Positions 18,104 to 28,636 of a stretch of 52,169 nt of DNA are shown one piece after another. A model generated the notes under the pieces. That model did no database searches and was not told the DNA's origin. It saw nothing but the letters and a program-made list of their open reading frames with translations. This stretch comes from Chloroflexota bacterium (GTDB lineage: Bacteria > Chloroflexota > Dormibacteria > CF-121). Every line of letters begins with the position of its first letter. The stretch's first letter is position 1. Location of the stretch: assembly GCA_005880615.1 (NCBI GenBank), contig VBID01000141.1, positions 1 through 52,169 of the forward strand. Reading direction: 5' to 3'. The position numbers and the translations under genes were made by a program.

Positions 18104-19785
18104 GGCCGCACCTCGAACAGGCCGCTCCCCCCGGACTCCTGCACCAGCCGCAGCATCGTGTCATCGCGGAGGCGGTCGACCCGAGCCGCGTCCGGGGCCA
18201 GCACGTACCCGATATGATTCGCCTGCAGAAACGCATCGCGTTGTTCCGCCGACCACGAGTCGAAGAAGCTGACGGCCAGGGCAGCTTTCTTGGCGACATC
18301 GATGGTCTGGTCCGGGTGGCCCACATAGGCCCGAGCGTGCGTCTGCGCCGGCACGAACAGCCCGTCGAGGTAGGTGGTCAGGATCACGGTCTGCCGGCTG
18401 GTGCGGGGCGCGACCCAGGCCAGCAGGCGGGCCTCATCCGTCCGCTCATATTCGGCGGCGGCGTCCAGCCGGCCGGCCGCGATCGCATAGGGATGCGCCA
18501 GGCTGTAGAGACCGAATAGGCTGGAGCCGGCCAGGCTGAGCGCGACCAGCCGGCGGCGCCAGGCGCGGCCATCAATCTGCCGGCGCAGCACCACCAGCGC
18601 GCCGGCCGCCATCAGCCCGAATGGGACCGTGCTGGCCAGGAACGTCCGCCCCATCACGGGGCCCAGGCCCGGCGTGAACATGAACACCGTGATGGCGCCG
18701 ATCCAAAGCCCGGGCAGCCAGAGCACCTGGGGAAGCCGGCGGCGGGCGAACGCCGCCACGATCAACCCGGTGGCCACCAGGTGGGAGAGCACCAGGAATC
18801 CGAAGGGGTCGCCCAGGTCGAAGCTAAACCGGACCTGGCGGAGGGCGATTGGTGAGCGCAGGTCGACCCAGCCCAGGTACCCGATGTAGGGAGCGACCAC
18901 GACCGCGACGGCGCCCGCCAGCAGGAGGAGACGCCGCGACCGATGGAGGAACGCCAACCCGACCAGCACCACCACGGGCAGGAGGGCGAGCTGCGGGTAG
19001 ATCAGGGCCAGGCCGAGCTGCGCCGCCAGGGCTGCGGCCAGCGCTCGCCCCGACGGGGCCTTTCCGTACCGGAGGACAGCCGTGAACAGGAAACACAGCA
19101 GGGCCGCCGCCCAGGGCAAGTGTGGGGCCAGCGACAACAGGTCGCCGGGGCTGGTCCCTGACACCAACATCTCGGTCGCCGAAAGGCGCACCGGACCGAG
19201 CTGCGGGGAGCTCCCCAGGAACGGGCCGACGCCGCCACCGAGGACGGCCAGCCCAAAGGCCAGCCGCCGCAGGCGGCGTGGGCGAAAGAGTTCAGCGGTA
19301 AGCCCGTAGATTGCCAGCAGCAGCGCGCCACCGCTGGCCAGCCGGGTCAGGTGATAGAGCCACGGCGCGGCCATCCCGCCAACCAGGTGCCCGCTCCAGA
19401 TGTACCACGGGAAGAGGAGGACCGGCGGCACCGGTTCCGAGGTGTACATGGCGTGGAACAGCCAGGCGCCGGCCCATCCCTGCCGCCAGTCCGACACGTA
19501 CACGGGTCCATCCACGCCGACCACCACGTACCCGGTGAAGGTGGTCCCGGGGGGAGTCATCACCCAGGCGATCAGGATCGGGCCCAGCGTGAGGGCGAGG
19601 AGGACCGCGGCCACCAGGGCCGGCCAGCGCCATTCCTCGCGGCCTGTCTTCGAGCGCCGGGCTGGCGCCGCCTCCGGCTCAGGCAGCCGATGAGCTAGCG
19701 CCACCCGCGGTCCAGCGACGACGGCACCGATCTGAGGGGGGCCGTCGCTCGGGAAAGCAGGGTCGAGTCTCCTAGCGGGGCGCAC
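18100..19785 (-). CDS. Multi-TM GT-C-like membrane protein
   Basis: PPGTTFTGYVVVGVDGPVYVSDWRQGWAGAWLFHAMYTSEPVPPVLLFPWYIWSGHLVG, similar to ORF 22369-24000 (PPGKHFAGFFFIADDATTYLAKMREGADGAWLWTDPYTSE...). Start uncertain. Confidence 0.75.
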   Translation of the reverse strand: MRPARRLDPAFPSDGPPQIGAVVAGPRVALAHRLPEPEAAPARRSKTGREEWRWPALVAAVLLALTLGPILIAWVMTPPGTTFTGYVVVGVDGPVYVSDWRQGWAGAWLFHAMYTSEPVPPVLLFPWYIWSGHLVGGMAAPWLYHLTRLASGGALLLAIYGLTAELFRPRRLRRLAFGLAVLGGGVGPFLGSSPQLGPVRLSATEMLVSGTSPGDLLSLAPHLPWAAALLCFLFTAVLRYGKAPSGRALAAALAAQLGLALIYPQLALLPVVVLVGLAFLHRSRRLLLLAGAVAVVVAPYIGYLGWVDLRSPIALRQVRFSFDLGDPFGFLVLSHLVATGLIVAAFARRRLPQVLWLPGLWIGAITVFMFTPGLGPVMGRTFLASTVPFGLMAAGALVVLRRQIDGRAWRRRLVALSLAGSSLFGLYSLAHPYAIAAGRLDAAAEYERTDEARLLAWVAPRTSRQTVILTTYLDGLFVPAQTHARAYVGHPDQTIDVAKKAALAVSFFDSWSAEQRDAFLQANHIGYVLAPDAARVDRLRDDTMLRLVQESGGSGLFEVRP

Positions 19786-21314
19786 GCGGCCAACAGCGCC
19801 AGCACCAGCGTCAGGTGGCTGTCGTTGAAGAAGCGGGCGAAGAAGGTCATGGCGAAGAGGGTGGCGACGAATCCGGTGAGCCAGCGACCAGCGGAAGGCC
19901 GCCGCAGGAACCAGGGGACGGTCACGGCCAGCGCCAGCCCCAGCCCGAGCAGCTGGAAGACCCAGAAGGGGAACTGGTCAGTCTGATGAATGGCATGGGT
20001 CGCCAGCAGCAACCCACCCAGGCCGTACCCGGAGATGGGGTACGAGTCGGGCCCGCCGCTGCCGGGGTAGAGCACCACATCGCGGACAAAGGCCGCCGGA
20101 TCCGCCAGCAGGAACGGCGTGATGGTGACCACCGGGACGATCGCCAGGGCCACCAGGCAACGCCCCACCTCCCACCCATTCCGCTGGCTGCGCCAGCGCA
20201 GCCAGAGCGTGGCCAGCAGGAACGGCACCGCGGGCGCCGCAAACAGCTTGTAGGCGAGCCCGGTGCCGAGCACCAAGCTGGCCAGCAGGGGACGGTCGAG
20301 GGCCAGCAGGGCCAGACCCAGGATCACCAGCGCCACCACCGGAACATCGCTCCGCCCGGCCCAGACATAGAGTCCCAGCAGCGGGCCCAGGAACAGCGAG
20401 ACCGCGATGGCGAAGCGCCGGGCGGGCGGGATCGGCAGCAGCCCGATGGCCCACAGCCCGATGCCGAGGACGATCAGCAGGACCTGGCGGTAGTCATACG
20501 GGATCCCGAGCGCGTGGGCCACCAGGGCGACCGGAATTCCCGCCATCGGCACCAACGGGAAGTAGAGATTGTGATGCAAAGCGGGGTTGGCCGGCCCTTT
20601 CGAATAGTCCCAGGGCACCTGGGCGACGGCGGTCTTCGACCAGTCGACGCCGTAGATCGGCAGACCGTGGAGCATCCGATCCATGGCCACCTCGGCCTGG
20701 ATGGCGCCATCGTGTTCGACCGAGGTGATCCCCCTGACGGCGCGGTCGTGCATGAGCACCACCGCGGGAGCCACCACCAGCAGGGCGATGACCAGCAGCA
20801 GCCCGAGGGTCTTGGCCGGCCAGTGTCCCCGCACGACGGCCACCGCCACTACCTCCGCGCCCAGGGCAACCGCCCCGGCCACGATCAGCCACACGGGCCA
20901 GAAGCGGCTGAGCCAGAACATCAGCCCCAGCTGCAGGCCGCCGAAGAACAAGAGGTAGCCGAGGGGCGACTGGAGGCGGGTGACCGCGCGGCCAAGCCGC
21001 GCGCCGAATCCGAGGGAGTGAGAGGGACCGCCGTGTTGGGCCGCCGGCTCCCGCGGTTGGGCCTGCGCGCCCCCGATCACGGACCTATAACGGGCCTGTT
21101 CAGATTTCCCTGTCTCGGACCGGCGGAACCTCAGGGCCGAGGCGTTATACGACCGCAATGCCAGCTTCGGCGCCGGCCCTGGCCCAGGACTCATTCCACC
21201 GAGGCGTGGTCTTGCGCGCCGCGCGCAGAGCCATCCCCATCGGGCTGGCGGTCTCCAGCCTGCTCCTGTACGTCGCCGTGCTCGCCAGCGCCGGCCACCA
21301 GGACCTGGACGCAT
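19695..21314 (-). CDS. Multi-TM glycosyltransferase-like membrane protein (start uncertain, probably shorter)
   Basis: DGAIQAEVAMDRMLHGLPIYGVDWSKT...NPALHHNLYFPLVPMAGIPVAL...WAGRSDVPVVALVILGLALLALDRPLLASLVLGTGLAYKLFAAPAVPFLLATLW. Confidence 0.7.
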   Translation of the reverse strand: MRPGPGGRRWRARRRTGAGWRPPARWGWLCARRARPRLGGMSPGPGPAPKLALRSYNASALRFRRSETGKSEQARYRSVIGGAQAQPREPAAQHGGPSHSLGFGARLGRAVTRLQSPLGYLLFFGGLQLGLMFWLSRFWPVWLIVAGAVALGAEVVAVAVVRGHWPAKTLGLLLVIALLVVAPAVVLMHDRAVRGITSVEHDGAIQAEVAMDRMLHGLPIYGVDWSKTAVAQVPWDYSKGPANPALHHNLYFPLVPMAGIPVALVAHALGIPYDYRQVLLIVLGIGLWAIGLLPIPPARRFAIAVSLFLGPLLGLYVWAGRSDVPVVALVILGLALLALDRPLLASLVLGTGLAYKLFAAPAVPFLLATLWLRWRSQRNGWEVGRCLVALAIVPVVTITPFLLADPAAFVRDVVLYPGSGGPDSYPISGYGLGGLLLATHAIHQTDQFPFWVFQLLGLGLALAVTVPWFLRRPSAGRWLTGFVATLFAMTFFARFFNDSHLTLVLALLAACAPLGDSTLLSRATAPLRSVPSSLDRGWR

Positions 21315-22390
21315 ATCTCAGTGCTGGGCGCGACCTGCTGGGTGGGCGTCCCCTGTACGACGCCTTCCTCCATCACCCATTTCCGGACCCAACCCTGCGA
21401 CCGGCCTACATCTACCCGCCGATCTTTGCCGTCCTGATCGCCCCGCTGACCTGGCTGCCGAGGGTGGTCGCCGGCTGGACCTGGCTGCTGGCCATGCAGG
21501 CCGCCCTGGCACTGAGCATCACGGTCGTGGGCCGCTCCCTGAACCCGACGTGGGCCGCGGGCTGGGTGGCGCTAGTTTTGACCTTCACCTTTTTTCCGCT
21601 GCTGGTCGACGTGGCCCAGGGGCAGACCAACCTCCTGGTGCTGGCCCTGCTGGTGCTGGGCGTGGTCGGGATCCTGCGGGGACAGAGCCAGGCGGGGGCG
21701 TGGCTGGGGGTGGCGGCGGCCATCAAGATCACCCCGCTACTGCTGCTGGGCTGGCTCCTCTTCCAGCGCCGATGGCGAGCCGCTGGTTTCCTGGCGCTTG
21801 GCTTCGCCGGCACGACCGGGCTTGGGCTGCTGGTTCGCCCCAGCGACACCGTGACCTTCTTCGGGCAGGTGCTTCCGGTGCTCGCCCGCGGGACCGCCTA
21901 CTATAGCAACCAGTCGCTGACCGGCGTACTCGGCCGCCTGCTGACGACCAACCCGTACACCAACCCCTGGGTGGCGCTGCCCTGGGAGAGCGCCCTGGCC
22001 GTCGGCGCGGCGCTGGCGCTGCTCAGCTGGTGGGCCTTCAATACTGGGCGACTCGACCCGACGGCGGCCGCCTTCTCGTTTCTGCCTCTGCTGCCGCTCC
22101 TGTCCTCGGTCACCTGGGAGCATCACCTGGTGGTGCTGTTGCCGCTGATCTGGCTGAGCGTCCTGCGGCTTCGGGGACGTGGCTGGCACCCTCCGGCCAC
22201 GGCGCTGCTGGCATCAGCGGTGGTGTGCTTGAGCGTCCTCTCCCGGTGGCATCCCGGACCTGGGTTCGGATCGGCCACCTTCCGGGCGGCCCAGACCGGT
22301 GATCCGCTGACCATCCTGACCGCCAACGCGCTCTTTGGCGGCACCCTCATCCTGTTCCTGGGAAGCCGGTGGCTGCTGCGGTCCCGCTGA
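21158..22390 (+). CDS. GT87/DUF2029-like multi-TM glycosyltransferase
   Basis: DLDAYLSAGRDLLGGRPLYDAF...YIYPPIFAVLIAPLTWLP...VAQGQTNLLVLALLVLGVVGILRGQSQAGAWLGVAAAIKITPLLLLGWLLFQRRW...NQSLTGVLGRL...WEHHLVVLLPLIW. Confidence 0.85.
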   Translation: MPASAPALAQDSFHRGVVLRAARRAIPIGLAVSSLLLYVAVLASAGHQDLDAYLSAGRDLLGGRPLYDAFLHHPFPDPTLRPAYIYPPIFAVLIAPLTWLPRVVAGWTWLLAMQAALALSITVVGRSLNPTWAAGWVALVLTFTFFPLLVDVAQGQTNLLVLALLVLGVVGILRGQSQAGAWLGVAAAIKITPLLLLGWLLFQRRWRAAGFLALGFAGTTGLGLLVRPSDTVTFFGQVLPVLARGTAYYSNQSLTGVLGRLLTTNPYTNPWVALPWESALAVGAALALLSWWAFNTGRLDPTAAAFSFLPLLPLLSSVTWEHHLVVLLPLIWLSVLRLRGRGWHPPATALLASAVVCLSVLSRWHPGPGFGSATFRAAQTGDPLTILTANALFGGTLILFLGSRWLLRSR

Positions 22391-24000
22391 CCCGGGCCCC
22401 GGCCCCCGCCCGCCGGCCGGCGCTAACGGTCGGCTTCCCGATCGTGCTGGCGCTGATCCTGGGCGCCGTCTCGTTGCTCCCCTATCTGCTGGCCTATGCA
22501 TGGACTCCGCCCGGGAAGCACTTCGCCGGATTCTTCTTCATCGCCGATGACGCGACGACCTACCTGGCCAAGATGCGCGAGGGAGCCGATGGCGCCTGGC
22601 TCTGGACCGACCCCTACACCAGCGAAGCCCACCGCGGGGTGTTCCTGTTCGGGTTCTATCTGCTGCTGGGCCACCTGGCGGGGCTCCTGCACCTGCCGCT
22701 GGTGGCGGCCTACCACCTGGCGCGGGTGACCGGGGGCGTGGCCCTGGTGCTGGCGGTCGACCGGCTGGCCCGACGCCTGCTGGTCCCCGAGCTGCGCCGG
22801 CTGGCCGTCGTTTTCACCATGCTGGCCGCCGGGCTGGGGTTCGTGGCCCAGACAATGGGGAACCCGGGCGTGCTGGGGATGCGCCTGGAGGCTCTGGACC
22901 TGCACCTGCCTGAGCTGACCGGATGGTATTCCTTGCTGGCCATCCCGCATTTCGTCTGGGCCACCACGCTGATCGTGCTAGCGCTGATCGGCCTGCTCGA
23001 CCTGCAGGAGCGGCCGGCCGTTCGCCCCATGGTCCTGACCGGCGTTTGCCTGACGGCCCTGGCCGCCATCCATCCCCAGATGATCCCGGTGCTGGCCATG
23101 GTCTGGGCGGCCTATCGCCTGGTCCGGTGGCGCTGGGGGACGCGGCCGTCGGCCCGCGGCCTGCTGGCCGAAGCCACGGCCTTTGCCATCCCCCTTCCCT
23201 TGCTCGTCTACAACGCGTGGGTCCTGTACACCGACCCCACCATCGCCCTCTGGGCCAAACAATGGAAGCATCAGGCGCCTAACAGCCTGAGCCTGCTGAT
23301 CAGCCTGGGGCTGCCGCTGGCCGCGGCGGGCTACGCTATGGCGCTGACCTGGCGCCGACGCGATCGGAAGCTAATCCTGCTAGCCGTGTGGCCGCCGCTG
23401 GTCATCGCCCTCCTCTACCTCCCGAACGTGGCCAACATCCAGCGCCGGCTGCTGGACGCGCTGTACGTGCCGCTGGGGTTCCTGGCTGCCGTCGGGCTGC
23501 GGGCGCTGCTGGCCCGCTGGCCACGCCGAGCCGCCCGGTTGGAGCGGGTTTTGGTTCCGCTGTTCTGCCTCTCGTCAGCGCTGGTGCTGGCCATCGCGCT
23601 CCGCTTCGCCAGCGGCGTGTACCCGGAGATTTATCTGAGCGCCGATCAGGTCCAGGCCATGACCTGGCTGTCGACCCACCACCATCCGGCCGACCGGGTC
23701 CTGTCCTCGCCGGGCGACGGCCTGTACATTCCGGCCTGGTCGGGCGTGCCCGTCTACGTCGGCCACTACTCCGAGACGCTCGACTACTTCGGCAAGATCC
23801 GCACCGCGAGCGCCATGCTGCAGGCGACCACCCCGCCGGCGCAGCTGCAGTCCTTCTTCCACGACAACGGCATCACCCTCCTCTACTGGGGTCCGCAGGA
23901 GCGGCAGGATCGTAGCTTTGATCCGGGCCAGGAGCCGTATCTTCGGTTGGTGTACGAAGCCGGCGGCGTGCGCATGTATCGCGTCATCGGAGGGACGTGA
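22369..24000 (+). CDS. Multi-TM GT-C-like membrane protein
   Basis: LAYAWTPPGKHFAGFFFIADDATTYLAKMREGADGAWLWTDPYTSE...; C-terminal VYVGHYSETLDYFGKI; paralogue of ORF 18100-19785. Confidence 0.75.
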   Translation: MAAAVPLTRAPAPARRPALTVGFPIVLALILGAVSLLPYLLAYAWTPPGKHFAGFFFIADDATTYLAKMREGADGAWLWTDPYTSEAHRGVFLFGFYLLLGHLAGLLHLPLVAAYHLARVTGGVALVLAVDRLARRLLVPELRRLAVVFTMLAAGLGFVAQTMGNPGVLGMRLEALDLHLPELTGWYSLLAIPHFVWATTLIVLALIGLLDLQERPAVRPMVLTGVCLTALAAIHPQMIPVLAMVWAAYRLVRWRWGTRPSARGLLAEATAFAIPLPLLVYNAWVLYTDPTIALWAKQWKHQAPNSLSLLISLGLPLAAAGYAMALTWRRRDRKLILLAVWPPLVIALLYLPNVANIQRRLLDALYVPLGFLAAVGLRALLARWPRRAARLERVLVPLFCLSSALVLAIALRFASGVYPEIYLSADQVQAMTWLSTHHHPADRVLSSPGDGLYIPAWSGVPVYVGHYSETLDYFGKIRTASAMLQATTPPAQLQSFFHDNGITLLYWGPQERQDRSFDPGQEPYLRLVYEAGGVRMYRVIGGT

Positions 24001-25607
24001 GGATGGCCCTGGCAGCCCGGGATTCCGGTGGCCGGCCTCAGCTCGTCCCAGCGTCGAGTCCTGCGTTAGGACCGCTGCGCGCGGTCCTCCTCGCGCTGGC
24101 CGGCCTGTGCTTCATCGCGGTGGCGGCCCGCTTCCTGGCGGCGCCCCTCGACCGATTTGACGAAGGGTTGACGCTGACCAAGGCGGCGCTGGTCGCCCAG
24201 GGCCTGATCCCGTATCGCGACTTCTGGTCCACCTACGGACCGCTGGACATGCTGGTCCTGGGGACCGCCTTTCGCGTGATCGCGGTCGACGCCCTGGTGG
24301 AGCGGGGGCTGGCTATCGCCAGCGTCCTCCTCTTCGCCGGCGCCGCCTACACGCTGTTCACGGTGATGGGCGTACGCGGCGCGCTCCGGCTGTTGATGAC
24401 GAGCCTGCTGGCGCTGGTCGCGCTATCCATTCCCGCCTTCAACTCGGCGGTGCTGGCGGATCTGCTGCTGCTGGGCGCCTTCGCCGCCTTTCTCCGAGGC
24501 CAGCTGACGGGGCTGCGGGGCTGGGCGCTGGCCGCCGGGGCCCTCACCGCGCTGGCCTCGTTTGCCCGACCCGAGCTGGGCGCCGCCCTCGGCCTGGGGC
24601 TTTTGGCCGGCTACGCCCTGGCCGCTCGTCTGGAGATGCGCCTGGGCCCGCTGCTCGCCTATGTCGCCAGCGCGGGCCTCGCCGTCGCCCTCCTCTGGGG
24701 TCCGGTGGTGCTGGTGGCCGGGCCGTCGCCCGTCTACGTCCAGCTGGTGCAGTCCACGGTCACGGTGTATGCCCGCGCCCGGCACATCCCCCTCGGCCAG
24801 GGCCATGAGGGCCCGGTGGTGGCCGTCATGGCCGGCGCCTTCGCCCTCACCTGGATCTGGGCCGCCCGCACGCTCTGGCTCCGCAAGCTCCCCCGCGCCG
24901 AGATGGCCGCCGTGCTTGCGCTTCTGATCACCGGCATCCTGCTCTTCGGCTGGGTGTGGACCCGCGCCGACGGCGCGCACGCCCTAACTGCCTGGCCCGC
25001 TACCGGAGTGCTGCTGGTCCTAATGCTGCAGCAGCGCCGGCGCGGCCTCCCCCTCCAGCCCCGCCTGGAGGCGGCGATGTCGGTGGTGGCGCTGGCCGGC
25101 CTGGCCCTGGCGGCCGGGGGGCTGGCCATCCGGGACCTCAACCTGCCCACTACCCCGGGCGTCGTCCCCCGGGCGACGCTGGTCGGGGCCCGCGCCTGGA
25201 TGCCGCCCGACCGGCTGGCCTTGCTGGTTCGTCGCATCCATGCCCAGGTCCCGGCCGGGCAGCCCCTGTTCGTCGGGCTGCAGCGCAACGACCTGGCCCT
25301 CTTCAACGACACGACCCTCTACTTCGTCTCGGACCGCCGCCCCGGCACCGTCTACTTCGAAAACCTGCCGGGGTTCAGCAACCAGGACGCCGTCCAGCAG
25401 ACGGTGATCTGCCAGCTCGAGCGCTCGCATGTCACCCTGGCGGTCCTGGGTCCCAACGGAACGGGTGAGCCCTGGAACCTGAGTTCGCACCCCGGATCGA
25501 CCCGACTGGACGCCTGGCTCCGGGTGCACGCCAGCGCCCGGGAGACCATCGATCCGTATGAGCTGATCACGCTGCGGCAGGATCCCGCGGCTCCCACTGC
25601 GTGTTAG
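23997..25607 (+). CDS. Multi-TM GT39/PMT-like membrane protein
   Basis: DRFDEGLTLTKAALVAQGLIPYRDFWSTYGPLDMLVLGTAFRVIAVDALVERGLAI. Confidence 0.75.
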   Translation: MRMALAARDSGGRPQLVPASSPALGPLRAVLLALAGLCFIAVAARFLAAPLDRFDEGLTLTKAALVAQGLIPYRDFWSTYGPLDMLVLGTAFRVIAVDALVERGLAIASVLLFAGAAYTLFTVMGVRGALRLLMTSLLALVALSIPAFNSAVLADLLLLGAFAAFLRGQLTGLRGWALAAGALTALASFARPELGAALGLGLLAGYALAARLEMRLGPLLAYVASAGLAVALLWGPVVLVAGPSPVYVQLVQSTVTVYARARHIPLGQGHEGPVVAVMAGAFALTWIWAARTLWLRKLPRAEMAAVLALLITGILLFGWVWTRADGAHALTAWPATGVLLVLMLQQRRRGLPLQPRLEAAMSVVALAGLALAAGGLAIRDLNLPTTPGVVPRATLVGARAWMPPDRLALLVRRIHAQVPAGQPLFVGLQRNDLALFNDTTLYFVSDRRPGTVYFENLPGFSNQDAVQQTVICQLERSHVTLAVLGPNGTGEPWNLSSHPGSTRLDAWLRVHASARETIDPYELITLRQDPAAPTAC

Positions 25608-25646
25608 CGGCCGCAAGAAGGCCTTCGGGACAGGGCTTGTATTGAC

Positions 25647-26864
25647 ATGAGGGGGACCCCCGACCGCGAACCGGTGGCCGATCTCGACCTGGTGGTGGTG
25701 GGCGGCTGTGGTCACGTTGGTCTCCCGCTGGCACTGGCGTTCGCCCGGGTGGGGTGCCGCGTCGGGATCTACGACACCGATCAGGCCCGGATGGCGATGG
25801 TGCGCGGCGGCCAGATGCCCTTTCGCGAAACGGGGGCCGACAGCCTGCTGGTCTCGATGCTGGCCAGCGGCCGCCTCCAGTTCAGCACCACCAGTGAGAT
25901 CGTGCGGCGCACCGACACCGTCGTCACCGTGGTCGGCACCCCCATCGATGAATTCCTGAATCCGTCCACCCGGGTCTTCGACCGGGTGGTCGACCAGCTG
26001 GCCCCCGAGCTGCGGGACGGGGCGCTGCTGGTGCTGCGCAGCACGGTGTACCCGGGAACCACCGACTTCGTCCACGCGCGACTCAAAGCCCGAGGCCTGC
26101 CGGTGGACGTGGTCTTCTGTCCCGAACGAATCGCGGAGGGTCACGCCCTGGAAGAGATCGGCCTCTTTCCGCAACTGATCGGCGCCAGCAGCGACTCGGC
26201 CTTCGAGCGGGCCCGCGCCCTCTTCGACAAGCTGGACGTGGAGACGCAGCGCACCACGCCCACCGAGGCCGAGCTGGCCAAGCTGCTGACCAACGCCTGG
26301 CGGTACATGAAGTTCGCCATCGCCAACCAGTTCTTCGAGATCGCCCATCGGGCCAACGTGGACTACGGCCGGGTGCTGGAGGCGGTCCGCCACGGCTACC
26401 CCCGGGCGGCGGACCTGCCGGGTCCGGGTTTCGCCGCGGGTCCGTGCCTGCTCAAGGACACCATGCAGCTGGCGGCCTTTTGCCCGGATCACTTTCCCCT
26501 CGGCCACTCGGCCATGCTGATCAACGAGGGGCTGCCCGGCTACATCATCGACACCCTCAACCACCGCCGGTCGCTGGACGGCCGCACCCTCGGGATCCTC
26601 GGCATGGCGTTCAAAGCCGAGTCCGACGACGCGCGTAGCTCCCTCAGCTACAAGTTAAAGAAGCTGGCCACCTTCAAAGGGGCGCGGGTCCTGTGCACGG
26701 ATCCCTATGTCCAGGACTCGACCCTGCGGCCGCTGGATGAGGTGCTGCGGGAAGCCGACGTGTTGATCGTGGCCGCCCCGCACCACGTCTATCGCACCAT
26801 CGAGCTGGACGGGCGCGAGGTGGTCGACGTCTGGGATCTGTTCGGTCGCGGCATCCGCTTGTGA
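25647..26864 (+). CDS. Nucleotide-sugar (UDP-sugar) 6-dehydrogenase family
   Basis: LVVVGGCGHVGLPLALAFARVGCRVGIYD...RSTVYPGTTDF...FCPERIAEGHALEE...TNAWRYMKFAIANQFFEIA...GFAAGPCLLKDT. Confidence 0.9.
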   Translation: MRGTPDREPVADLDLVVVGGCGHVGLPLALAFARVGCRVGIYDTDQARMAMVRGGQMPFRETGADSLLVSMLASGRLQFSTTSEIVRRTDTVVTVVGTPIDEFLNPSTRVFDRVVDQLAPELRDGALLVLRSTVYPGTTDFVHARLKARGLPVDVVFCPERIAEGHALEEIGLFPQLIGASSDSAFERARALFDKLDVETQRTTPTEAELAKLLTNAWRYMKFAIANQFFEIAHRANVDYGRVLEAVRHGYPRAADLPGPGFAAGPCLLKDTMQLAAFCPDHFPLGHSAMLINEGLPGYIIDTLNHRRSLDGRTLGILGMAFKAESDDARSSLSYKLKKLATFKGARVLCTDPYVQDSTLRPLDEVLREADVLIVAAPHHVYRTIELDGREVVDVWDLFGRGIRL

Positions 26865-27886
26865 AGATCCTCGTCACCGGATCGGCGGGCTTCATTGGTG
26901 GCTACCTGGTCCCGGAACTTCTCAGCGCCGGCCACCAGGTGATCGGCGTCGACAACTTCAGCAAGTACGGGCCGGTCGCCCGGACGTTCGACAATGACCC
27001 CGGGTACACCCTCGTCGAGGGGGACGCCAAGGACGTCGAGCTGCTCACCAGGCTGGCAGGCGACTGCGACCAGCTGATCGCGGCGGCCGCCATGGTGGGC
27101 GGCATCAGCTACTTCCACGAGTTCGCCTACGACCTGCTGGCCGAGAACGAGCGCATCGTGGCGGCGGCGTTCGACGCCGCTATCCAGGCCTTCCGGCAGG
27201 GCCGGCTGCAGAAGATCAACGTTCTGTCCAGCAGCATGGTGTTCGAGCGAGCCACCGTGTTCCCCACGCCGGAGGGGGCCGAGCTGTCCAGCCCGCCACC
27301 GAGTTCGGCGTACGGATTCCAGAAGCTGGCCGCGGAGTATTTCGCCCGAGCGGCCTGGCTGCAGCACCAGCTGCCCTACACCATCATCCGCCCCTTCAAC
27401 TGCGTCGGGGTCGGCGAGCGTCGAGCCCTGCGCGACAGCGACATCCAGAGCGGCAACGTGAAGCTGGCCTTGAGCCACGTGGTGCCCGACCTGGTCCACA
27501 AGGTCCTGGCGGGCCAGAATCCCCTCCACATCCTCGGCGACGGCGGCCAGGTCCGGCACTACACGTATGGCGGCGACCTGGCCCGCGGCATCCGGCTGTG
27601 CGTGGAGTCGGCGGCGGCCAAAAACGAAGACTTCAACCTCTCCACGGCGCAGTCCACCACGGTGGCCGACCTGGCCCAGGTCATCTGGCGCAAGGCGAAG
27701 GGGACCAGCAACGGGCCGCTGCGGCTGGCCCACGATCCGCCCTATCCCTACGACGTGCCGCGCCGCGTGCCCGATGTGCGCAAGGCCCAGCGCCTGCTGG
27801 GCTTCACCGCGACCACCACCCTCGCGGAGATGCTCGACGAGGTGATCCCCTGGATCACCCACGAGATGTCGGTGGGCCGGATTTAG
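26861..27886 (+). CDS. NAD-dependent epimerase/dehydratase (extended SDR)
   Basis: KILVTGSAGFIGGYLVPELLSAGHQVIGVDNFS...SAYGFQKLAAEYFAR...GDGGQVRHYTYGGDLARGI; GTG start. Confidence 0.9.
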   Translation: MKILVTGSAGFIGGYLVPELLSAGHQVIGVDNFSKYGPVARTFDNDPGYTLVEGDAKDVELLTRLAGDCDQLIAAAAMVGGISYFHEFAYDLLAENERIVAAAFDAAIQAFRQGRLQKINVLSSSMVFERATVFPTPEGAELSSPPPSSAYGFQKLAAEYFARAAWLQHQLPYTIIRPFNCVGVGERRALRDSDIQSGNVKLALSHVVPDLVHKVLAGQNPLHILGDGGQVRHYTYGGDLARGIRLCVESAAAKNEDFNLSTAQSTTVADLAQVIWRKAKGTSNGPLRLAHDPPYPYDVPRRVPDVRKAQRLLGFTATTTLAEMLDEVIPWITHEMSVGRI

Positions 27887-28630
27887 GTGGCGCCGGGCAG
27901 AGACGACCCGGTCGTCTCCATCATCCTGCCGGTCTACAACGAGGGCGACAACATCGCCTCGGTGCTCCGCCACCTGAGTGCCTCGATGGCGGCCCGGCCC
28001 CGCCAGGTCCTGGTTGTCTACGACTTCGATGCCGACACGACGGTCCCGCCGGTCAAAGCCCTGCAGGCCGAGATGCCCGAGGTGCAGCTGCAGCGCAACC
28101 AGCTGGGCCGGGGCGTGCTGAATGCCATCCGGACCGGCTTCGCCGTCTCGACGGCGCCCTACGTGGTGGTCATGATGGCCGACGGGTCAGACGAGCCGGA
28201 GGCGGTGGACGGCATGCTGGCCCTGGCGCGCGCCGGGGCGGACGTGGTCAGTGCCTCGCGCTACATGCGCGGCGGGCGCCAGGTCGGGGGGCCGAGGCTG
28301 AAGGCGCTGCTGTCGCGAACCGCCGGGCTGTCCCTGTATCGGCTGGGCGCCCTGCCCATTCACGACGCCACCAGCAACTTCCGCCTGTACAGCCGCCGGT
28401 TGCTGAACCGGGTCACCATCGAATCGTCGGGTGGCTTCGAGCTGGGGCTCGAGCTGACCGTGAAGGCCCACCTGCTGGGGATGCGGCTGGCCGAACTCCC
28501 GACCACCTGGCGGGACCGGACGAAGGGGCAGAGCCGCTTCCGCGTCTTCGCGCTCCTCCCCCACTACCTCCGTTGGTACGCCCGCTGCCTGGCGGCCCGA
28601 TTCGTGCCTCGCCGCCTCCCCCTGGCTTAG
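27887..28630 (+). CDS. GT2 family glycosyltransferase (polyprenyl-phosphate-sugar synthase-like)
   Basis: VVSIILPVYNEGDNIASVLRHL...VVMMADGSDEPEAVD...RLGALPIHDATSNFRLYSRRLL. Confidence 0.85.
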   Translation: MAPGRDDPVVSIILPVYNEGDNIASVLRHLSASMAARPRQVLVVYDFDADTTVPPVKALQAEMPEVQLQRNQLGRGVLNAIRTGFAVSTAPYVVVMMADGSDEPEAVDGMLALARAGADVVSASRYMRGGRQVGGPRLKALLSRTAGLSLYRLGALPIHDATSNFRLYSRRLLNRVTIESSGGFELGLELTVKAHLLGMRLAELPTTWRDRTKGQSRFRVFALLPHYLRWYARCLAARFVPRRLPLA

Positions 28631-28636
28631 CCGGGC

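Noticed and set aside
19815-21437. 540-aa plus-strand ORF opposite a membrane glycosyltransferase
   Set aside because: Antisense artefact of high GC; composition rich in G/E/Q/R/H, no domain.
25020-26564. 514-aa minus-strand ORF opposite the dehydrogenase
   Set aside because: Spurious antisense ORF; the plus strand encodes a clear nucleotide-sugar dehydrogenase.
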